From NCBI RefSeq assembly GCF_040702995.1, contig NZ_CP159992.1:1203501-1267500 (forward strand): a stretch of DNA of 64,000 nt, read 5' to 3'. Below are positions 36,343 to 47,078 of the stretch, piece by piece. Both the position numbers and the translations under genes were made by a program. Origin of the DNA: Paenibacillus sp. AN1007 (GTDB lineage: Bacteria > Bacillota > Bacilli > Paenibacillales > Paenibacillaceae). Position 1 is the first letter of the stretch, and each line of letters starts with the position of its first letter. The notes under the pieces were generated by a model. The model was not told the DNA's origin, did no database searches, and saw nothing but the letters and a program-made list of their open reading frames with translations.

Positions 36343-36466
36343 TTCTTTTGAAGGAATAAAGACCCCAGGCTGAACAAAGGACGAAGTTTAATATACAGGT
36401 TTCGTACACATAGAGCAGTTTACTTACCAGCACAATAAGGCAGACAAACCAGCCTATTGATTTTAA

Positions 36467-38329
<1,863 letters not shown>

Positions 38330-38374
38330 TTAATTCGCAGCTGCTGCGAATTAAACATCGGTGACGTTCGGATT

Positions 38375-38420
38375 AAAGGGAAAGTCATAGCCGGGGCTCC
38401 CGTGCTTTGACTTTCCTTTT
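38375..38420 (+). terminator. Terminator between dnaK and dnaJ
   Basis: AAAGGGAAAGTCA (38375-38387) pairs with TGACTTTCCTTTT (38408-38420). It probably attenuates dnaJ relative to dnaK. A palindrome TAATTCGCAG/CTGCGAATTA lies just before it. Confidence 0.75.
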
Positions 38421-38461
38421 GTCACGATGTGCGATAAGGTGAATGTTATGGGGGTGGAAGA

Positions 38462-39580
38462 GTGGCTGAAAAACGTGATTATTATGAGGTGCTCGGCGTA
38501 AGCAAAAATGCGAGCGACGAGGAAATCAAGAAGGCATACCGCAAGCTCGCCCGTCAGTATCACCCTGACGTGAACAAGGCTGCAGATGCGGAGGCCAAAT
38601 TCAAGGAAGTAAAAGAAGCTTATGATGTCGTAAGTGACAGCCAGAAGCGTGCTCAGTACGATCAGTACGGTCACATTGATCCGAATCAGGGTGGATTCGG
38701 CGGTGGAGACTTCGGCGGAGGCGGGTTTGGCGACATCTTTGATATGTTCTTTGGCGGAGGCGGTGGACGTCGTGACCCGAATGCACCGCAGCGGGGAAAT
38801 GACCTGCAGTACACTATGACTATTGAGTTCAAGGAAGCTGTATTCGGCAAGGAAACGGATATTACGATTCCGCGCACCGAGGGCTGTGATACTTGTCATG
38901 GTTCAGGTGCCAAACCAGGAACGAAGCCGGAAACATGTTCCGTATGTCACGGCAGTGGACAGCAGGAAGTCGTACAAAATACGCCGTTTGGCCGTATGGT
39001 GAATCGTCGCGCTTGTTCCAACTGCAGCGGAACCGGACAGATTATTAAAGAAAAATGCACGACCTGCAGCGGCAGCGGCAAAGTTCGCAAACAGCGTAAA
39101 ATTCATGTTCGCATTCCAGCGGGTGTGGATGACGGTGCACAGCTGCGCATGACAGGTGAAGGTGAAGGCGGTCTTCGCGGTGGCCCGGCAGGAGACTTGT
39201 ACATTGTCATTCGTGTGAAATCTCATGATTTCTTTGAACGCGAGGGTGATGACATCTACTGTGAGGTTCCACTGACATTTGCTCAAGCAGCGCTTGGAGA
39301 CGAGATCGAAATTCCGACACTTACGGAAAAAGTGAAGTTGAAAATTCCGGCCGGCACACAGACCGGTACGTATTTCCGTCTCAAAGGCAAAGGTGTTCCG
39401 CGCCTGCGTGGTATGGGACAAGGGGATCAGCATGTGAAAGTAGTTGTAGTTACACCAAGCAAGCTGAGTGATGAGCAGAAAGACCTGCTTCGTCAAATCG
39501 CTGCACTGGATGGCGAACAAACACATGAGCATGAGCAGTCTTTTTTTGATCGAGTAAAACGCGCCTTTCGCGGCGACTGA
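38462..39580 (+). CDS. dnaJ: Chaperone DnaJ (Hsp40)
   Basis: 372 residues from a GTG at 38462. The J-domain has the HPD motif in YHPDVNK. A Gly/Phe-rich linker follows at about residues 75-110. Four zinc repeats [24 protein letters not shown] and CTTCSGSG form the two zinc centres. The C-terminal substrate domains are complete. Class A J-protein that stimulates DnaK ATPase. Confidence 0.98.
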   Translation: MAEKRDYYEVLGVSKNASDEEIKKAYRKLARQYHPDVNKAADAEAKFKEVKEAYDVVSDSQKRAQYDQYGHIDPNQGGFGGGDFGGGGFGDIFDMFFGGGGGRRDPNAPQRGNDLQYTMTIEFKEAVFGKETDITIPRTEGCDTCHGSGAKPGTKPETCSVCHGSGQQEVVQNTPFGRMVNRRACSNCSGTGQIIKEKCTTCSGSGKVRKQRKIHVRIPAGVDDGAQLRMTGEGEGGLRGGPAGDLYIVIRVKSHDFFEREGDDIYCEVPLTFAQAALGDEIEIPTLTEKVKLKIPAGTQTGTYFRLKGKGVPRLRGMGQGDQHVKVVVVTPSKLSDEQKDLLRQIAALDGEQTHEHEQSFFDRVKRAFRGD

Positions 39581-39604
39581 TTAACATATATAAGAGCGTA
39601 GTAT

Positions 39605-39638
39605 GGAGACACTTTCGATTATCGGGGGTGTCTTTTTT
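39605..39638 (+). terminator. Terminator after dnaJ
   Basis: AGACAC (39607-39612) pairs with GTGTCT (39628-39633), extended by weak pairs, followed by T7. Confidence 0.8.
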
Positions 39639-39762
39639 TATGTGATCATATCTTTTCAAGTAATTGTAGAGTGAGCGGTTCGGTATATTCTGGGCTCCGC
39701 TGCGGAAAGATAGCAGGGCGGGAACGATATGTTAAACAGGTATGAGAGAACGAAGGAAGCAG

Positions 39763-40140
39763 GTGGCACAAGTGACGGAAAAAAATATTTTGGCCTATTT
39801 TCACAGCCCAGAGCAGGCACAGGGAGCGGCCAAAAAATTGGAGGCACTGCGAGTGGAGGATCTATCCATAAATCGTTTCAGCCGTTATGCAGGTGTCGGC
39901 CCAAGCGGAGCCTCCTACAGACCGGGCATCTCTGGAAGTTACTCATCGTGGTTGCCCGATGCGATGCAGACCAATGCCAGCTCGGGCATTATGGCTGCGG
40001 CTGACCCTGCTGCCAGCGGAATGAGTGATGGCGGACAAGGCGGTCCTACGGGAAGGGATGTTTTGCTAACTGTCGTTGTAGATGAAGAGGTACATCACCG
40101 GGCAATGTCGATCATTGAACAAGCCGGTGGCATGATCTAA
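39763..40140 (+). CDS. Hypothetical protein, stress-protein-like (paralogue of 40335-40727)
   Basis: 125 residues from a GTG at 39763 (after AAGGAA); a GTG at 39772 after AGGTGG is equally possible. The first part, ILAYFHSPEQAQGAAKKLEAL, resembles the domain of general stress proteins that scan added residues (YflT/GSP17M-like). A Gly/Ser/Ala-rich middle and a C-terminal DVLLTVVVDEEVHHRAMSII complete it. The same plan recurs in the gene after yfhD. No enzyme motif. Function unknown. Confidence 0.7.
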   Translation: MAQVTEKNILAYFHSPEQAQGAAKKLEALRVEDLSINRFSRYAGVGPSGASYRPGISGSYSSWLPDAMQTNASSGIMAAADPAASGMSDGGQGGPTGRDVLLTVVVDEEVHHRAMSIIEQAGGMI

Positions 40141-40162
40141 TTTCAAAAGGAGGAAGAACAAG

Positions 40163-40342
40163 ATGGCTAATCGACAACGACCAGGCGAGATTTTAACGAA
40201 AACAGAAAAGATGAAACGGCTGCAGTCCGCTAAAAATGAGGATGTAGAGTTCAGCGCAGAAGCGGCGGATCACGAGGATATTGAAGCATTGCGCCGCAGT
40301 GAGGCGGCAGATCGCCGCCAAGGAAGAGAAATTCATGACTGA
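40163..40342 (+). CDS. yfhD: YfhD family small protein
   Basis: 59 residues behind AAAGGAGGAAG. The protein is highly charged and predicted disordered or helical. The centre EDVEFSAEAADHEDIEALRR and the end EAADRRQGREIHD match the YfhD pattern of small Bacillales proteins. The 3' end overlaps the next gene by 8 bases. Function unknown; co-expression with the two flanking paralogues is likely from spacing. Confidence 0.75.
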   Translation: MANRQRPGEILTKTEKMKRLQSAKNEDVEFSAEAADHEDIEALRRSEAADRRQGREIHD

Positions 40343-40727
40343 AGATCGCTCGGCGGTCACACTTGAAGCCGTATTTACGAGTTGGTCTGAAGCAGAATCT
40401 GCACGCAGAGTACTGGAGCTGCTGCATCCTAATCAGCTCCGGATCGAGAGTCTGCGCGAACATACAGGGACAGCTGGATCAAGCGGGGGCAAGCAGGATG
40501 ACAGCTCGCCAACAGCGGTTGTTGGCGGCTTCAGCGGCGAGCTGAATGTGCTTGCTCTAATTAGTGATGAGACCGAGGTTTTATCTAAGGGACAGGTTTA
40601 TGATGATCCGAAGGGCAGTGCAGCGGGAAGCTCGAAACAGGGTATTCTGCTGACTGTCTCCGTCTCACAGGATTCTCTGCCGCAGGCTGCGGAGATGATT
40701 ACACAGAACGGTGGTCGTTTCTACTAG
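40335..40727 (+). CDS. Hypothetical protein, paralogue of 39763-40140
   Basis: 130 residues from the ATG at 40335, behind AAGGAAGAG and overlapping yfhD by 8 bases. It has the same three-part plan as the gene before yfhD: an N-terminal AVFTSWSEAESARRVLELL unit, a Ser/Gly-rich middle and a C-terminal GILLTVSVSQDSLPQAAEMI ending GGRFY (GGMI in its partner). Function unknown. Divergence is high, so the duplication is old. Confidence 0.7.
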   Translation: MTEDRSAVTLEAVFTSWSEAESARRVLELLHPNQLRIESLREHTGTAGSSGGKQDDSSPTAVVGGFSGELNVLALISDETEVLSKGQVYDDPKGSAAGSSKQGILLTVSVSQDSLPQAAEMITQNGGRFY

Positions 40728-40763
40728 TTTATTCGTAATAAGAACCAGCAGGCGAAAAAACAG

Positions 40764-40808
40764 AGCAGGATATCCGGGCAGTCTGGCTGCGGATATCCTG
40801 TTTTGTTT
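40764..40808 (+). terminator. Terminator before prmA
   Basis: CAGGATATCCG (40766-40776) pairs perfectly with CGGATATCCTG (40790-40800), followed by TTTTGTTTT. Confidence 0.85.
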
Positions 40809-40921
40809 TCTTTTATGTGCAGGCTTTGTGCTCCGGCTTGCTTGTGTAGTACAATAGTTGGGATGTTTAAATTATAAGCAGGCAAAACCATGTTTTAATT
40901 ATTGAGGAGGCAAAACCACGT

Positions 40922-41887
40922 ATGTTATGGCATGAACTAACAATACATACCACAGAAGAAGCTGTGGAGATGATTTCCAATTTTTTGCATGAAGCGGGTG
41001 CTGGAGGGGTATCGATTGAAGAGTCCGGTACTTTAAATAAAAAACGGGATACAACTTATGGCGAGTTATATGATGTTCCGCTCAACGATATTCCTGAAGG
41101 TTTTGCTGTTATCAAAGGATACTTCTCCGAAGGTACAGACATGGATGCGCTGCAGGCAGAAGTTAATCCGAGAATTGAGGAATTATCCGATTTTGGCATT
41201 GATGCCGGCCAAGTTCGGTATGAAACACGCACGGTGGATGAAAATGACTGGGCTACAGCATGGAAGCAGTACTTCAAACCTGTTCGTATCTCCGAACGTC
41301 TGACGATCAAGCCAACATGGGAGGAGTACACGCCGGAAAGTGCAGAAGAGAAGATTATTGAGCTGGACCCCGGGATGGCCTTCGGTACAGGTACGCACCC
41401 GACGACAACGCTCTGTCTTCGTACGTTGGAAAAAGTCATCCAAGGCGGAGAAGAGATCATTGATGTTGGTACAGGGTCTGGCATTCTGGCGATTGGCGCG
41501 GTACAGTTGGGTGCAAAACATGTGCTGGCGCTTGACCTTGATCCGGTTGCTGTAACGAGCGCTGTGGAAAATGTAGAGCTGAACAACATGCAGCAGCGGA
41601 TTACAGTCAAAGAGAGCGATCTGTTATCTGTACTGGGGAGTCAAGACCCAGCCTTGGGCGTAAAACTTCCTGTCAAAATTATTGTAGCCAACATTTTGGC
41701 TGAAATTATTTTGCTGTTTGTGGATGATGTGTATAACGCACTGGAGTCTGGCGGCATTTATATCGTTTCGGGGATATGGAAAAACAAGGAGCAGGTTGTG
41801 CATGATGCTCTTGTATCATCCGGATTTGAAGTGCGGGCCATTGAGCGTGAAGAGGACTGGCTGGCGTTTGAAGCCAGAAAGAGGTAA
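40922..41887 (+). CDS. prmA: Ribosomal protein L11 methyltransferase
   Basis: 321 residues. SAM motif I is IIDVGTGSGILAIGAVQLGA, preceded by the family block LDPGMAFGTGTHPTTTLCL; VANILAEII is the catalytic NxL-type region. The N-terminal L11-recognition domain starts MLWHELTIHTTEEAVEM. TTGAGGAGG upstream. Position after dnaJ is conserved (yqeT). Confidence 0.97.
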   Translation: MLWHELTIHTTEEAVEMISNFLHEAGAGGVSIEESGTLNKKRDTTYGELYDVPLNDIPEGFAVIKGYFSEGTDMDALQAEVNPRIEELSDFGIDAGQVRYETRTVDENDWATAWKQYFKPVRISERLTIKPTWEEYTPESAEEKIIELDPGMAFGTGTHPTTTLCLRTLEKVIQGGEEIIDVGTGSGILAIGAVQLGAKHVLALDLDPVAVTSAVENVELNNMQQRITVKESDLLSVLGSQDPALGVKLPVKIIVANILAEIILLFVDDVYNALESGGIYIVSGIWKNKEQVVHDALVSSGFEVRAIEREEDWLAFEARKR

Positions 41888-41889
41888 AT

Positions 41890-42573
41890 ATGGATTTTCT
41901 GGATCGATTCCTACGTCTTCCGCTGGAACAACTGCCGTTTTTTCTGGTGACCATTCTGATTGCATTTACGGTTCATGAATTCGCGCATGCGTACTTTGCT
42001 AACAAGTTTGGTGATCCGACAGCGAAGCTGCTCGGAAGAGTCACGCTGAACCCGGTTGTGCACTTTGACCTGCTGGGCGTGCTGCTGCTCGTGATCGCAG
42101 GTTTTGGGTGGGCGCGTCCTGTTCCCGTAAACCGTGCAAATTTTGATAAACCGAGACTAATGGGTACAATCGTGTCGGTAGTAGGTCCACTTAGCAATCT
42201 GCTGCTTGCGATCATCGGTGCAGTTATCTATGGAATATTGTTTGGATCAGGTGTATTGGGAAACATTGAGAATGAGCGGGTCGCTACAGCCGTGATGACT
42301 TTTTTGCCGATGTTCAGCATAACGAACTTCTTCTTGTTTATGTTTAATCTGATTCCGCTTCCGCCACTCGATGGTTACCGTATTCTCGAAGATGTGCTTC
42401 CGCCATCGATCAGCCGCAAAATGCAGGGGATAGAACAGTGGTCCATCATTGTATTTCTGCTGATTCTGATTATTCCGCCACTGCAGGCCGTTACGATTCA
42501 GCCGTTATATTTGTTTGCCAGCAATATGTACATGGATTTGGTAGGTCTGGTTATTGAGCTGTACCGATCATGA
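41890..42573 (+). CDS. Site-2 protease family (M50) membrane metalloprotease
   Basis: 227 residues with several membrane helices. The zinc site is His29-Glu30-x-x-His33 in FTVHEFAHAY. The third ligand Asp is in FNLIPLPPLDGYRIL. No PDZ domain, so it belongs to the small YwhC-like branch rather than RseP. It starts 2 bases after prmA stops, so it is coupled to it. Substrate unknown. Confidence 0.92.
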   Translation: MDFLDRFLRLPLEQLPFFLVTILIAFTVHEFAHAYFANKFGDPTAKLLGRVTLNPVVHFDLLGVLLLVIAGFGWARPVPVNRANFDKPRLMGTIVSVVGPLSNLLLAIIGAVIYGILFGSGVLGNIENERVATAVMTFLPMFSITNFFLFMFNLIPLPPLDGYRILEDVLPPSISRKMQGIEQWSIIVFLLILIIPPLQAVTIQPLYLFASNMYMDLVGLVIELYRS

Positions 42574-42638
42574 TCTGTCCTGAAAATGGGCTGTAAAGCT
42601 GGTCAGAAATGAATAAAAGTTGTATGATCATCTGTGGC

Positions 42639-42679
42639 GACTGGAATCCTGCCTGTTTTCCTGCGGGGGAATTCCAGTC
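42639..42679 (+). other. Intercistronic hairpin before rsmE
   Basis: GACTGGAAT (42639-42647) pairs perfectly with ATTCCAGTC (42671-42679), with inner CCTGC/GCGGGG pairing possible. No U-tract. It lies 30 bases before the rsmE start. Confidence 0.55.
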
Positions 42680-42708
42680 ATAACAGGAAAGAATGGGTGG
42701 ACAGACAT

Positions 42709-43473
42709 ATGCAGCGGTATTTTATATCTGCAGAGCAGTTTAGTGAACATGAAGTGCTTATTACGGGTGATGATGCTCGTCATATCGGCAAAGTCATGCG
42801 CGGCAAGCCTGGAGACAAGCTGATCGTCAGCGACGGGAACTCCAGAGAAGCTTTGGTTGCCATCGATAGTATTGAAGCGGGCGAAGTAAAAGCAGTCATT
42901 CTGGAACCGCTCGTTATGGATCATGAAGCAAAATTGAGTGTTACTGTGGCACAAAGTTTGCCTAAAGGCGACAAGATGGAAACGGTAATCCAGCGATGCA
43001 CGGAAATCGGAGCCGTATCATTTGTACCTTTTTTATCGGAACGCACGATTGTACAGTATGATGCCAAAAAAGAAGGCAAACGTCTGGAGCGGTGGCGGAA
43101 AATCGCCAAGGAAGCTGCTGAACAGAGCCATCGTAATCGAATTCCAACTGTTGAGCAGCCGCTTTCCTGGAAAGGGCTGTTATCTTCTTTTGGGGACTAT
43201 GATCTGGTATGTTATTGTTATGAAAAAGAGGACGGCAAGCAGCTTAAAGATGTTCTGAAGCCGTTTGTAGGACAGCTTGCTCCTGATGCAGGAGCGAAAG
43301 TGCTGATTGTTGTTGGACCTGAGGGCGGATTTTCCGAAAAGGAAACGGCCCAGGCAGATGAGGCAGGTGCGGTATCCGTTGGACTGGGCAGGCGCATTTT
43401 GCGTGCCGAGACGGCAGGTATGGCTGCATTGACATGTGTTCTATATGAATCCGGAGAAATGGGGGGAATGTAA
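42709..43473 (+). CDS. rsmE: 16S rRNA (uracil(1498)-N(3))-methyltransferase
   Basis: 254 residues from the ATG at 42709, which begins the conserved MQRYFIS; upstream in-frame codons cross the hairpin. The SPOUT-fold knot motifs are LIVVGPEGGFSEKE and SVGLGRRILRAETAGMAAL. An N-terminal PUA-like part contains DDARHIGKVMR. Gene order prmA-rsmE-mtaB is as in B. subtilis (yqeT-U-V) with the M50 gene inserted. Confidence 0.96.
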   Translation: MQRYFISAEQFSEHEVLITGDDARHIGKVMRGKPGDKLIVSDGNSREALVAIDSIEAGEVKAVILEPLVMDHEAKLSVTVAQSLPKGDKMETVIQRCTEIGAVSFVPFLSERTIVQYDAKKEGKRLERWRKIAKEAAEQSHRNRIPTVEQPLSWKGLLSSFGDYDLVCYCYEKEDGKQLKDVLKPFVGQLAPDAGAKVLIVVGPEGGFSEKETAQADEAGAVSVGLGRRILRAETAGMAALTCVLYESGEMGGM

Positions 43474-43475
43474 TT

Positions 43476-44822
43476 ATGCCATCCGTGGCGTTTTACACCT
43501 TGGGCTGCAAAGTTAATTTTTATGATACAGAGGCAATCTGGCAATTATTCAAAAACGAAGGATACGAACAGGTAGACTTTGACGAACAGACAGCAGATGT
43601 CTATTTGATTAATACGTGTACCGTAACAAACACAGGCGACAAAAAGAGTCGTCAAATTATCCGCCGAGCGATTCGGCGTAATCCCGATGCGATTGTAGCG
43701 GTAACAGGCTGTTACGCACAGACATCTCCTGCTGAGATTCTGGATATTCCTGGTGTTGACCTGGTGATTGGAACTCAGGATCGGGATAAAATTTTGCCAT
43801 ATGTGAGAGAAATACAGGAATCGCGCCAACCCGTTAATGCGGTGCGCAACATTATGAAAACACGGGTGTTTGAAGAGATGGACGTGCCGGATTTTGCGGA
43901 TCGTACGCGTGCATTCCTCAAAATTCAGGATGGATGCAACAACTTCTGTACGTTCTGCATCATTCCATGGTCTCGTGGTCTGTCCCGCAGTCGTGAGGCA
44001 CACAGCATTGTTCAGCAGGCACATCAGCTGGTACAAGCGGGTTACAAAGAGATTGTTCTAACAGGCATTCATACTGGCGGGTACGGAGATGACATGGAGA
44101 ACTATGATCTGACCGATCTGCTGTGGGACTTGGACAAAGTGGAAGGACTGGAGCGTATTCGGATCAGCTCTATTGAAGCAAGCCAGATTGATGACCGGAT
44201 GCTCGATGTAATCAAACGTTCGGACAAACTGGTTCGTCATTTCCACATTCCGCTGCAGGCAGGAGATGACACCGTTCTGAAACGCATGCGCCGCAAATAT
44301 ACGACTGCAGAATTCTATAACAAAATGCTGCGTATACGTGAGGCTATGCCGGATGTTGCGATCACAACCGACGTTATCGTAGGTTTCCCGGGTGAAACGG
44401 ACGAGATGTACCGCAATGGGTATGATCTGATGCGTAAAATCGGCTTCTCGGAAATGCACGTATTCCCTTACTCCAAACGGACAGGCACTCCGGCAGCACG
44501 CATGGAAGATCAAGTGGATGAGGACATTAAAAATGCGCGGGTGCATGAATTAATTGAACTGTCCGAACAGATGCAGCTGGAATATGCACAGAAGTTTGTT
44601 GGACAAGTGCTGGAAGTAATTCCAGAAGGTGAAGCCAAAGGCCGCGAAGGCAGCGGCAAGCTGCACGGATACAGTGACAACTACATTCAGCTGGTGTTCG
44701 ACGGAACACCTGACATGGTCGGTAAAGTGTGCCGTGTGAAGCTGACTGAAGCAGGTGCGAATGAAAGTCAAGGTACGCTGGTTCGTGTATTGGAAGAGAA
44801 TCTGAAATCTGCTGCGATGTAA
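43476..44822 (+). CDS. mtaB: tRNA t6A37 methylthiotransferase MtaB
   Basis: 448 residues. An N-terminal UPF0004 cluster domain (TLGCKVNFYDTEAIW and NTCTVTNTGDKKSRQ) precedes the radical SAM domain with Cys154, Cys158 and Cys161 (GCNNFCTFCIIPWSRG). A C-terminal TRAM-like RNA-binding domain follows. It converts t6A to ms2t6A at tRNA position 37 and corresponds to B. subtilis yqeV. It starts two bases after rsmE. Confidence 0.96.
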   Translation: MPSVAFYTLGCKVNFYDTEAIWQLFKNEGYEQVDFDEQTADVYLINTCTVTNTGDKKSRQIIRRAIRRNPDAIVAVTGCYAQTSPAEILDIPGVDLVIGTQDRDKILPYVREIQESRQPVNAVRNIMKTRVFEEMDVPDFADRTRAFLKIQDGCNNFCTFCIIPWSRGLSRSREAHSIVQQAHQLVQAGYKEIVLTGIHTGGYGDDMENYDLTDLLWDLDKVEGLERIRISSIEASQIDDRMLDVIKRSDKLVRHFHIPLQAGDDTVLKRMRRKYTTAEFYNKMLRIREAMPDVAITTDVIVGFPGETDEMYRNGYDLMRKIGFSEMHVFPYSKRTGTPAARMEDQVDEDIKNARVHELIELSEQMQLEYAQKFVGQVLEVIPEGEAKGREGSGKLHGYSDNYIQLVFDGTPDMVGKVCRVKLTEAGANESQGTLVRVLEENLKSAAM

Positions 44823-44927
44823 TCGAGGCGTTAGGAACAAGGATTTCATTTCCTTGGGGAGAGTACCCGAGGAGATGAGGTCCTTCTTTGCCAAGGGAAG
44901 AAATTGAAGCGTGTGGGGGAGAATATC

Positions 44928-45362
44928 ATGAACAAAAAGGAAATTTCAGCAGGCGGCGTTGTATACAGAACCGGAGAAGACGGTCAGCTTCAAATACAAC
45001 TTATTATGGATCGTTACGGTAAAATAACACTTGCCAAAGGCAAGATGGAAGATGGAGAAACGATCGAACAGACGGCCCTTCGTGAAATTCTGGAAGAAAC
45101 AGGTATGGTGGGCCGTATTATCGAACCGATTAATATCATTGCTTATACGTATCAGCATGCTGAATTTGGGCCCGTGGACAAGGAAGTGCACTATTACCTC
45201 GTGGAAGCGGAAAGCGGTGATCTGCAGCCTCAGATTGAAGAGATCAAAGGTGTGGATTGGTATACTCCGGAAGAGGCTTGGTCCAAACAGCAGCAGAACG
45301 GATACGACAACAACGATGATGTTGTGCGCGCTGGCTTGAACAAACTGGGTGTCAATGTATAA
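44928..45362 (+). CDS. Nudix hydrolase
   Basis: 144 residues from the ATG at 44928 after TGGGGGA; a TTG at 44904 would add eight residues. The full Nudix box GX5EX7REUXEEXGU is present as GKMEDGETIEQTALREILEETGM. Such enzymes cleave nucleoside diphosphates linked to other groups. The substrate cannot be told. Convergent with the transporter gene downstream. Confidence 0.93.
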   Translation: MNKKEISAGGVVYRTGEDGQLQIQLIMDRYGKITLAKGKMEDGETIEQTALREILEETGMVGRIIEPINIIAYTYQHAEFGPVDKEVHYYLVEAESGDLQPQIEEIKGVDWYTPEEAWSKQQQNGYDNNDDVVRAGLNKLGVNV

Positions 45363-45427
45363 ACAGTGAGTATTTCGCTGCATCGATGTCTGCATGTTCT
45401 ACAAGCCCGGGAAGGGTTGACAGCATT

Positions 45428-46429
45428 TCAAACCACAGGTGTCTTGGCCGAAGAGGCGATGACAGGTGTTTTTTTGTGCCAGATGGGCAGGTAACAGAAC
45501 GGTAAAGCCAGCAGTGAGCTGATGATATTAAAAAGAGTCTGGGCATGCGCAATCTGTGCCCCTTGATCCGCTGAGAGCCAGGCCGAAGCTGCATGCAGCT
45601 GGCTGATCAGCGGCATAAACAGCAGCGCTCCCGCAATGTTAAGCACCACATGGGAGGCTGCCACAAATTTGCCTGCCGACGCCCCGCCCGCGGCTGCAAT
45701 AACAGCGGTGATGCAGGTCCCGACATTGGACCCGATCACGATAGCGATGCCGATCTCCACAGGCAGTACGCCTGTGGCGGCCAGCGTGATCGCCATGCTG
45801 ATGACCGCGGCACTGCTGTGAATCAGCGCGGTCAGGCAGGCCCCTGCGAGAAAGCCCCACCACAGGCTGTCCGCCGAGCGGTCCAGAAACCATTGAAATA
45901 CCCCCATGCTGCGGAGCGGAATGGCAATGGACTGCATGACCTGAATGCCTGTCATGACGAGCGCAAAGCCTGCTGCTGCGAGGAAGCTGAATTGTATGTT
46001 GGCCAACGTCCGGCGGGTGCGCGCAGGAGCAGCTTGATTGCGTTCAGCAAGGATAACAAATATGGACCATCCTGTCAGCGATAGGAGCAGCAGCGGCAGT
46101 GAAGCACGTCCAATCTGAAGGCCGACCAGTTCCGTTGTCAGACAGGTTCCGATATTGGTTCCAAGGATAATGCCGAGCGTACGGCCGTAGGTAATTAATC
46201 GTGCATTAGCCAAACCAATCGTCAGTACGGTTACGGCTGTGCTGCTCTGCAGCAGTGCCGTTGCACCAGCGCTGAATGCCATGCCCTTCCACGGGGCAGA
46301 GGTGGCGCGGTTCAGCCAGCCTGCGAGCATAGGCCCGGCCATTCGCTGCAGCGCCGTCTCCATCAGCTTCATGCCGCCAAAAAAAATGATAAGCCCATAC
46401 AGCAAAGGCAGAATTATATCCCTGAACAT
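45428..46429 (-). CDS. Na/Pi cotransporter family protein
   Basis: About 333 residues from an ATG at 46429; the GGGAGG is 12 bases away and an ATG at 46465 is an alternative start. The protein is strongly hydrophobic with two inverted Na/Pi repeats, marked by ALLQSSTAVTVLTIGLANA and ALIHSSAAVISMAITLAA and by the paired GTNIGTCLTT and GSNVGTCITA. Unlike many relatives it has no C-terminal PhoU domain. Sodium-coupled phosphate or other anion transport is the family role. It is more GC-rich than its neighbours. Confidence 0.88.
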   Translation of the reverse strand: MFRDIILPLLYGLIIFFGGMKLMETALQRMAGPMLAGWLNRATSAPWKGMAFSAGATALLQSSTAVTVLTIGLANARLITYGRTLGIILGTNIGTCLTTELVGLQIGRASLPLLLLSLTGWSIFVILAERNQAAPARTRRTLANIQFSFLAAAGFALVMTGIQVMQSIAIPLRSMGVFQWFLDRSADSLWWGFLAGACLTALIHSSAAVISMAITLAATGVLPVEIGIAIVIGSNVGTCITAVIAAAGGASAGKFVAASHVVLNIAGALLFMPLISQLHAASAWLSADQGAQIAHAQTLFNIISSLLALPFCYLPIWHKKTPVIASSAKTPVV

Positions 46430-46523
46430 GATTACATCATTCCTCCCGTCCCGATTGCTTATCACTTATCCTATGAGAAAGTGGAGACAAGCATGACAGG
46501 TGAAGGAGTGTTATAAAAAGATG

Positions 46524-47023
46524 CTATATAAGTTGATATTCATTTACACGTGAACGGAGAGGACGGAAAAAACCTGAAAAAGCGGAGCGGTCGCCTTTAT
46601 CACCGGATTTCCCTTTGAAAAAGGCATTCAAAAAATCTGGGGATAACAGCGATTGGAAGGTTATTCTGTCATCGGAGTGGACGAAATCGAATCCAAAGAA
46701 GCGAAGCGTGCGCCTGAAAGCTTTCTGAAAGAAAGCTGCTCGGAAGCATTGGCTTGTCACCGGATTTTCCCTTTGGAGAAGGGGAATCAGAAAAATCTGG
46801 AGACAACAGCGATCGTAGGATCAATTCGCCCCCGGAGCGCCATAAAACTGCCGGCCCCCAATTCAAAAGATACGGTGATTCGGCAAACGTAGCGGAGGGG
46901 ACGAAATCGAATCCAAGGAAGCGAAGCGTTCGCCTTTGTCCTCGGATTTTCCCTTTGAAGAAAGGGAATCCAAAAAAATCTGAGGACAACAGCGATCATA
47001 GGATCGATTCGTCCCCGGAGCGG
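46524..47023 (+). repeat. Tandem block of the dispersed hairpin repeat (copies B, C, D)
   Basis: Three units start at CGGAGAGGAC (46555), CGGAGTGGAC (46673) and CGGAGGGGAC (46893). Each has a GCGAAGCG(T)TCGCC-like hairpin, GGATTTtCCCTTT...AAGGGGAATC and AAAAATCTGGGGAYAACAGCGAT. Units B and A (28970-29132) are nearly identical; C and D form a second subtype (GAAATCGAATCCAA, ATAGGATCGATTCG). Unit C carries an extra AGCTTTC/GAAAGCT hairpin. Frames are open on both strands but look like repeat shadows. Confidence 0.85.
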
Positions 47024-47078
47024 CCTCTGCCGCCCAAACCTGTCTTTTCAACTAAAATAAGAAAGAAGTGGATCAATC

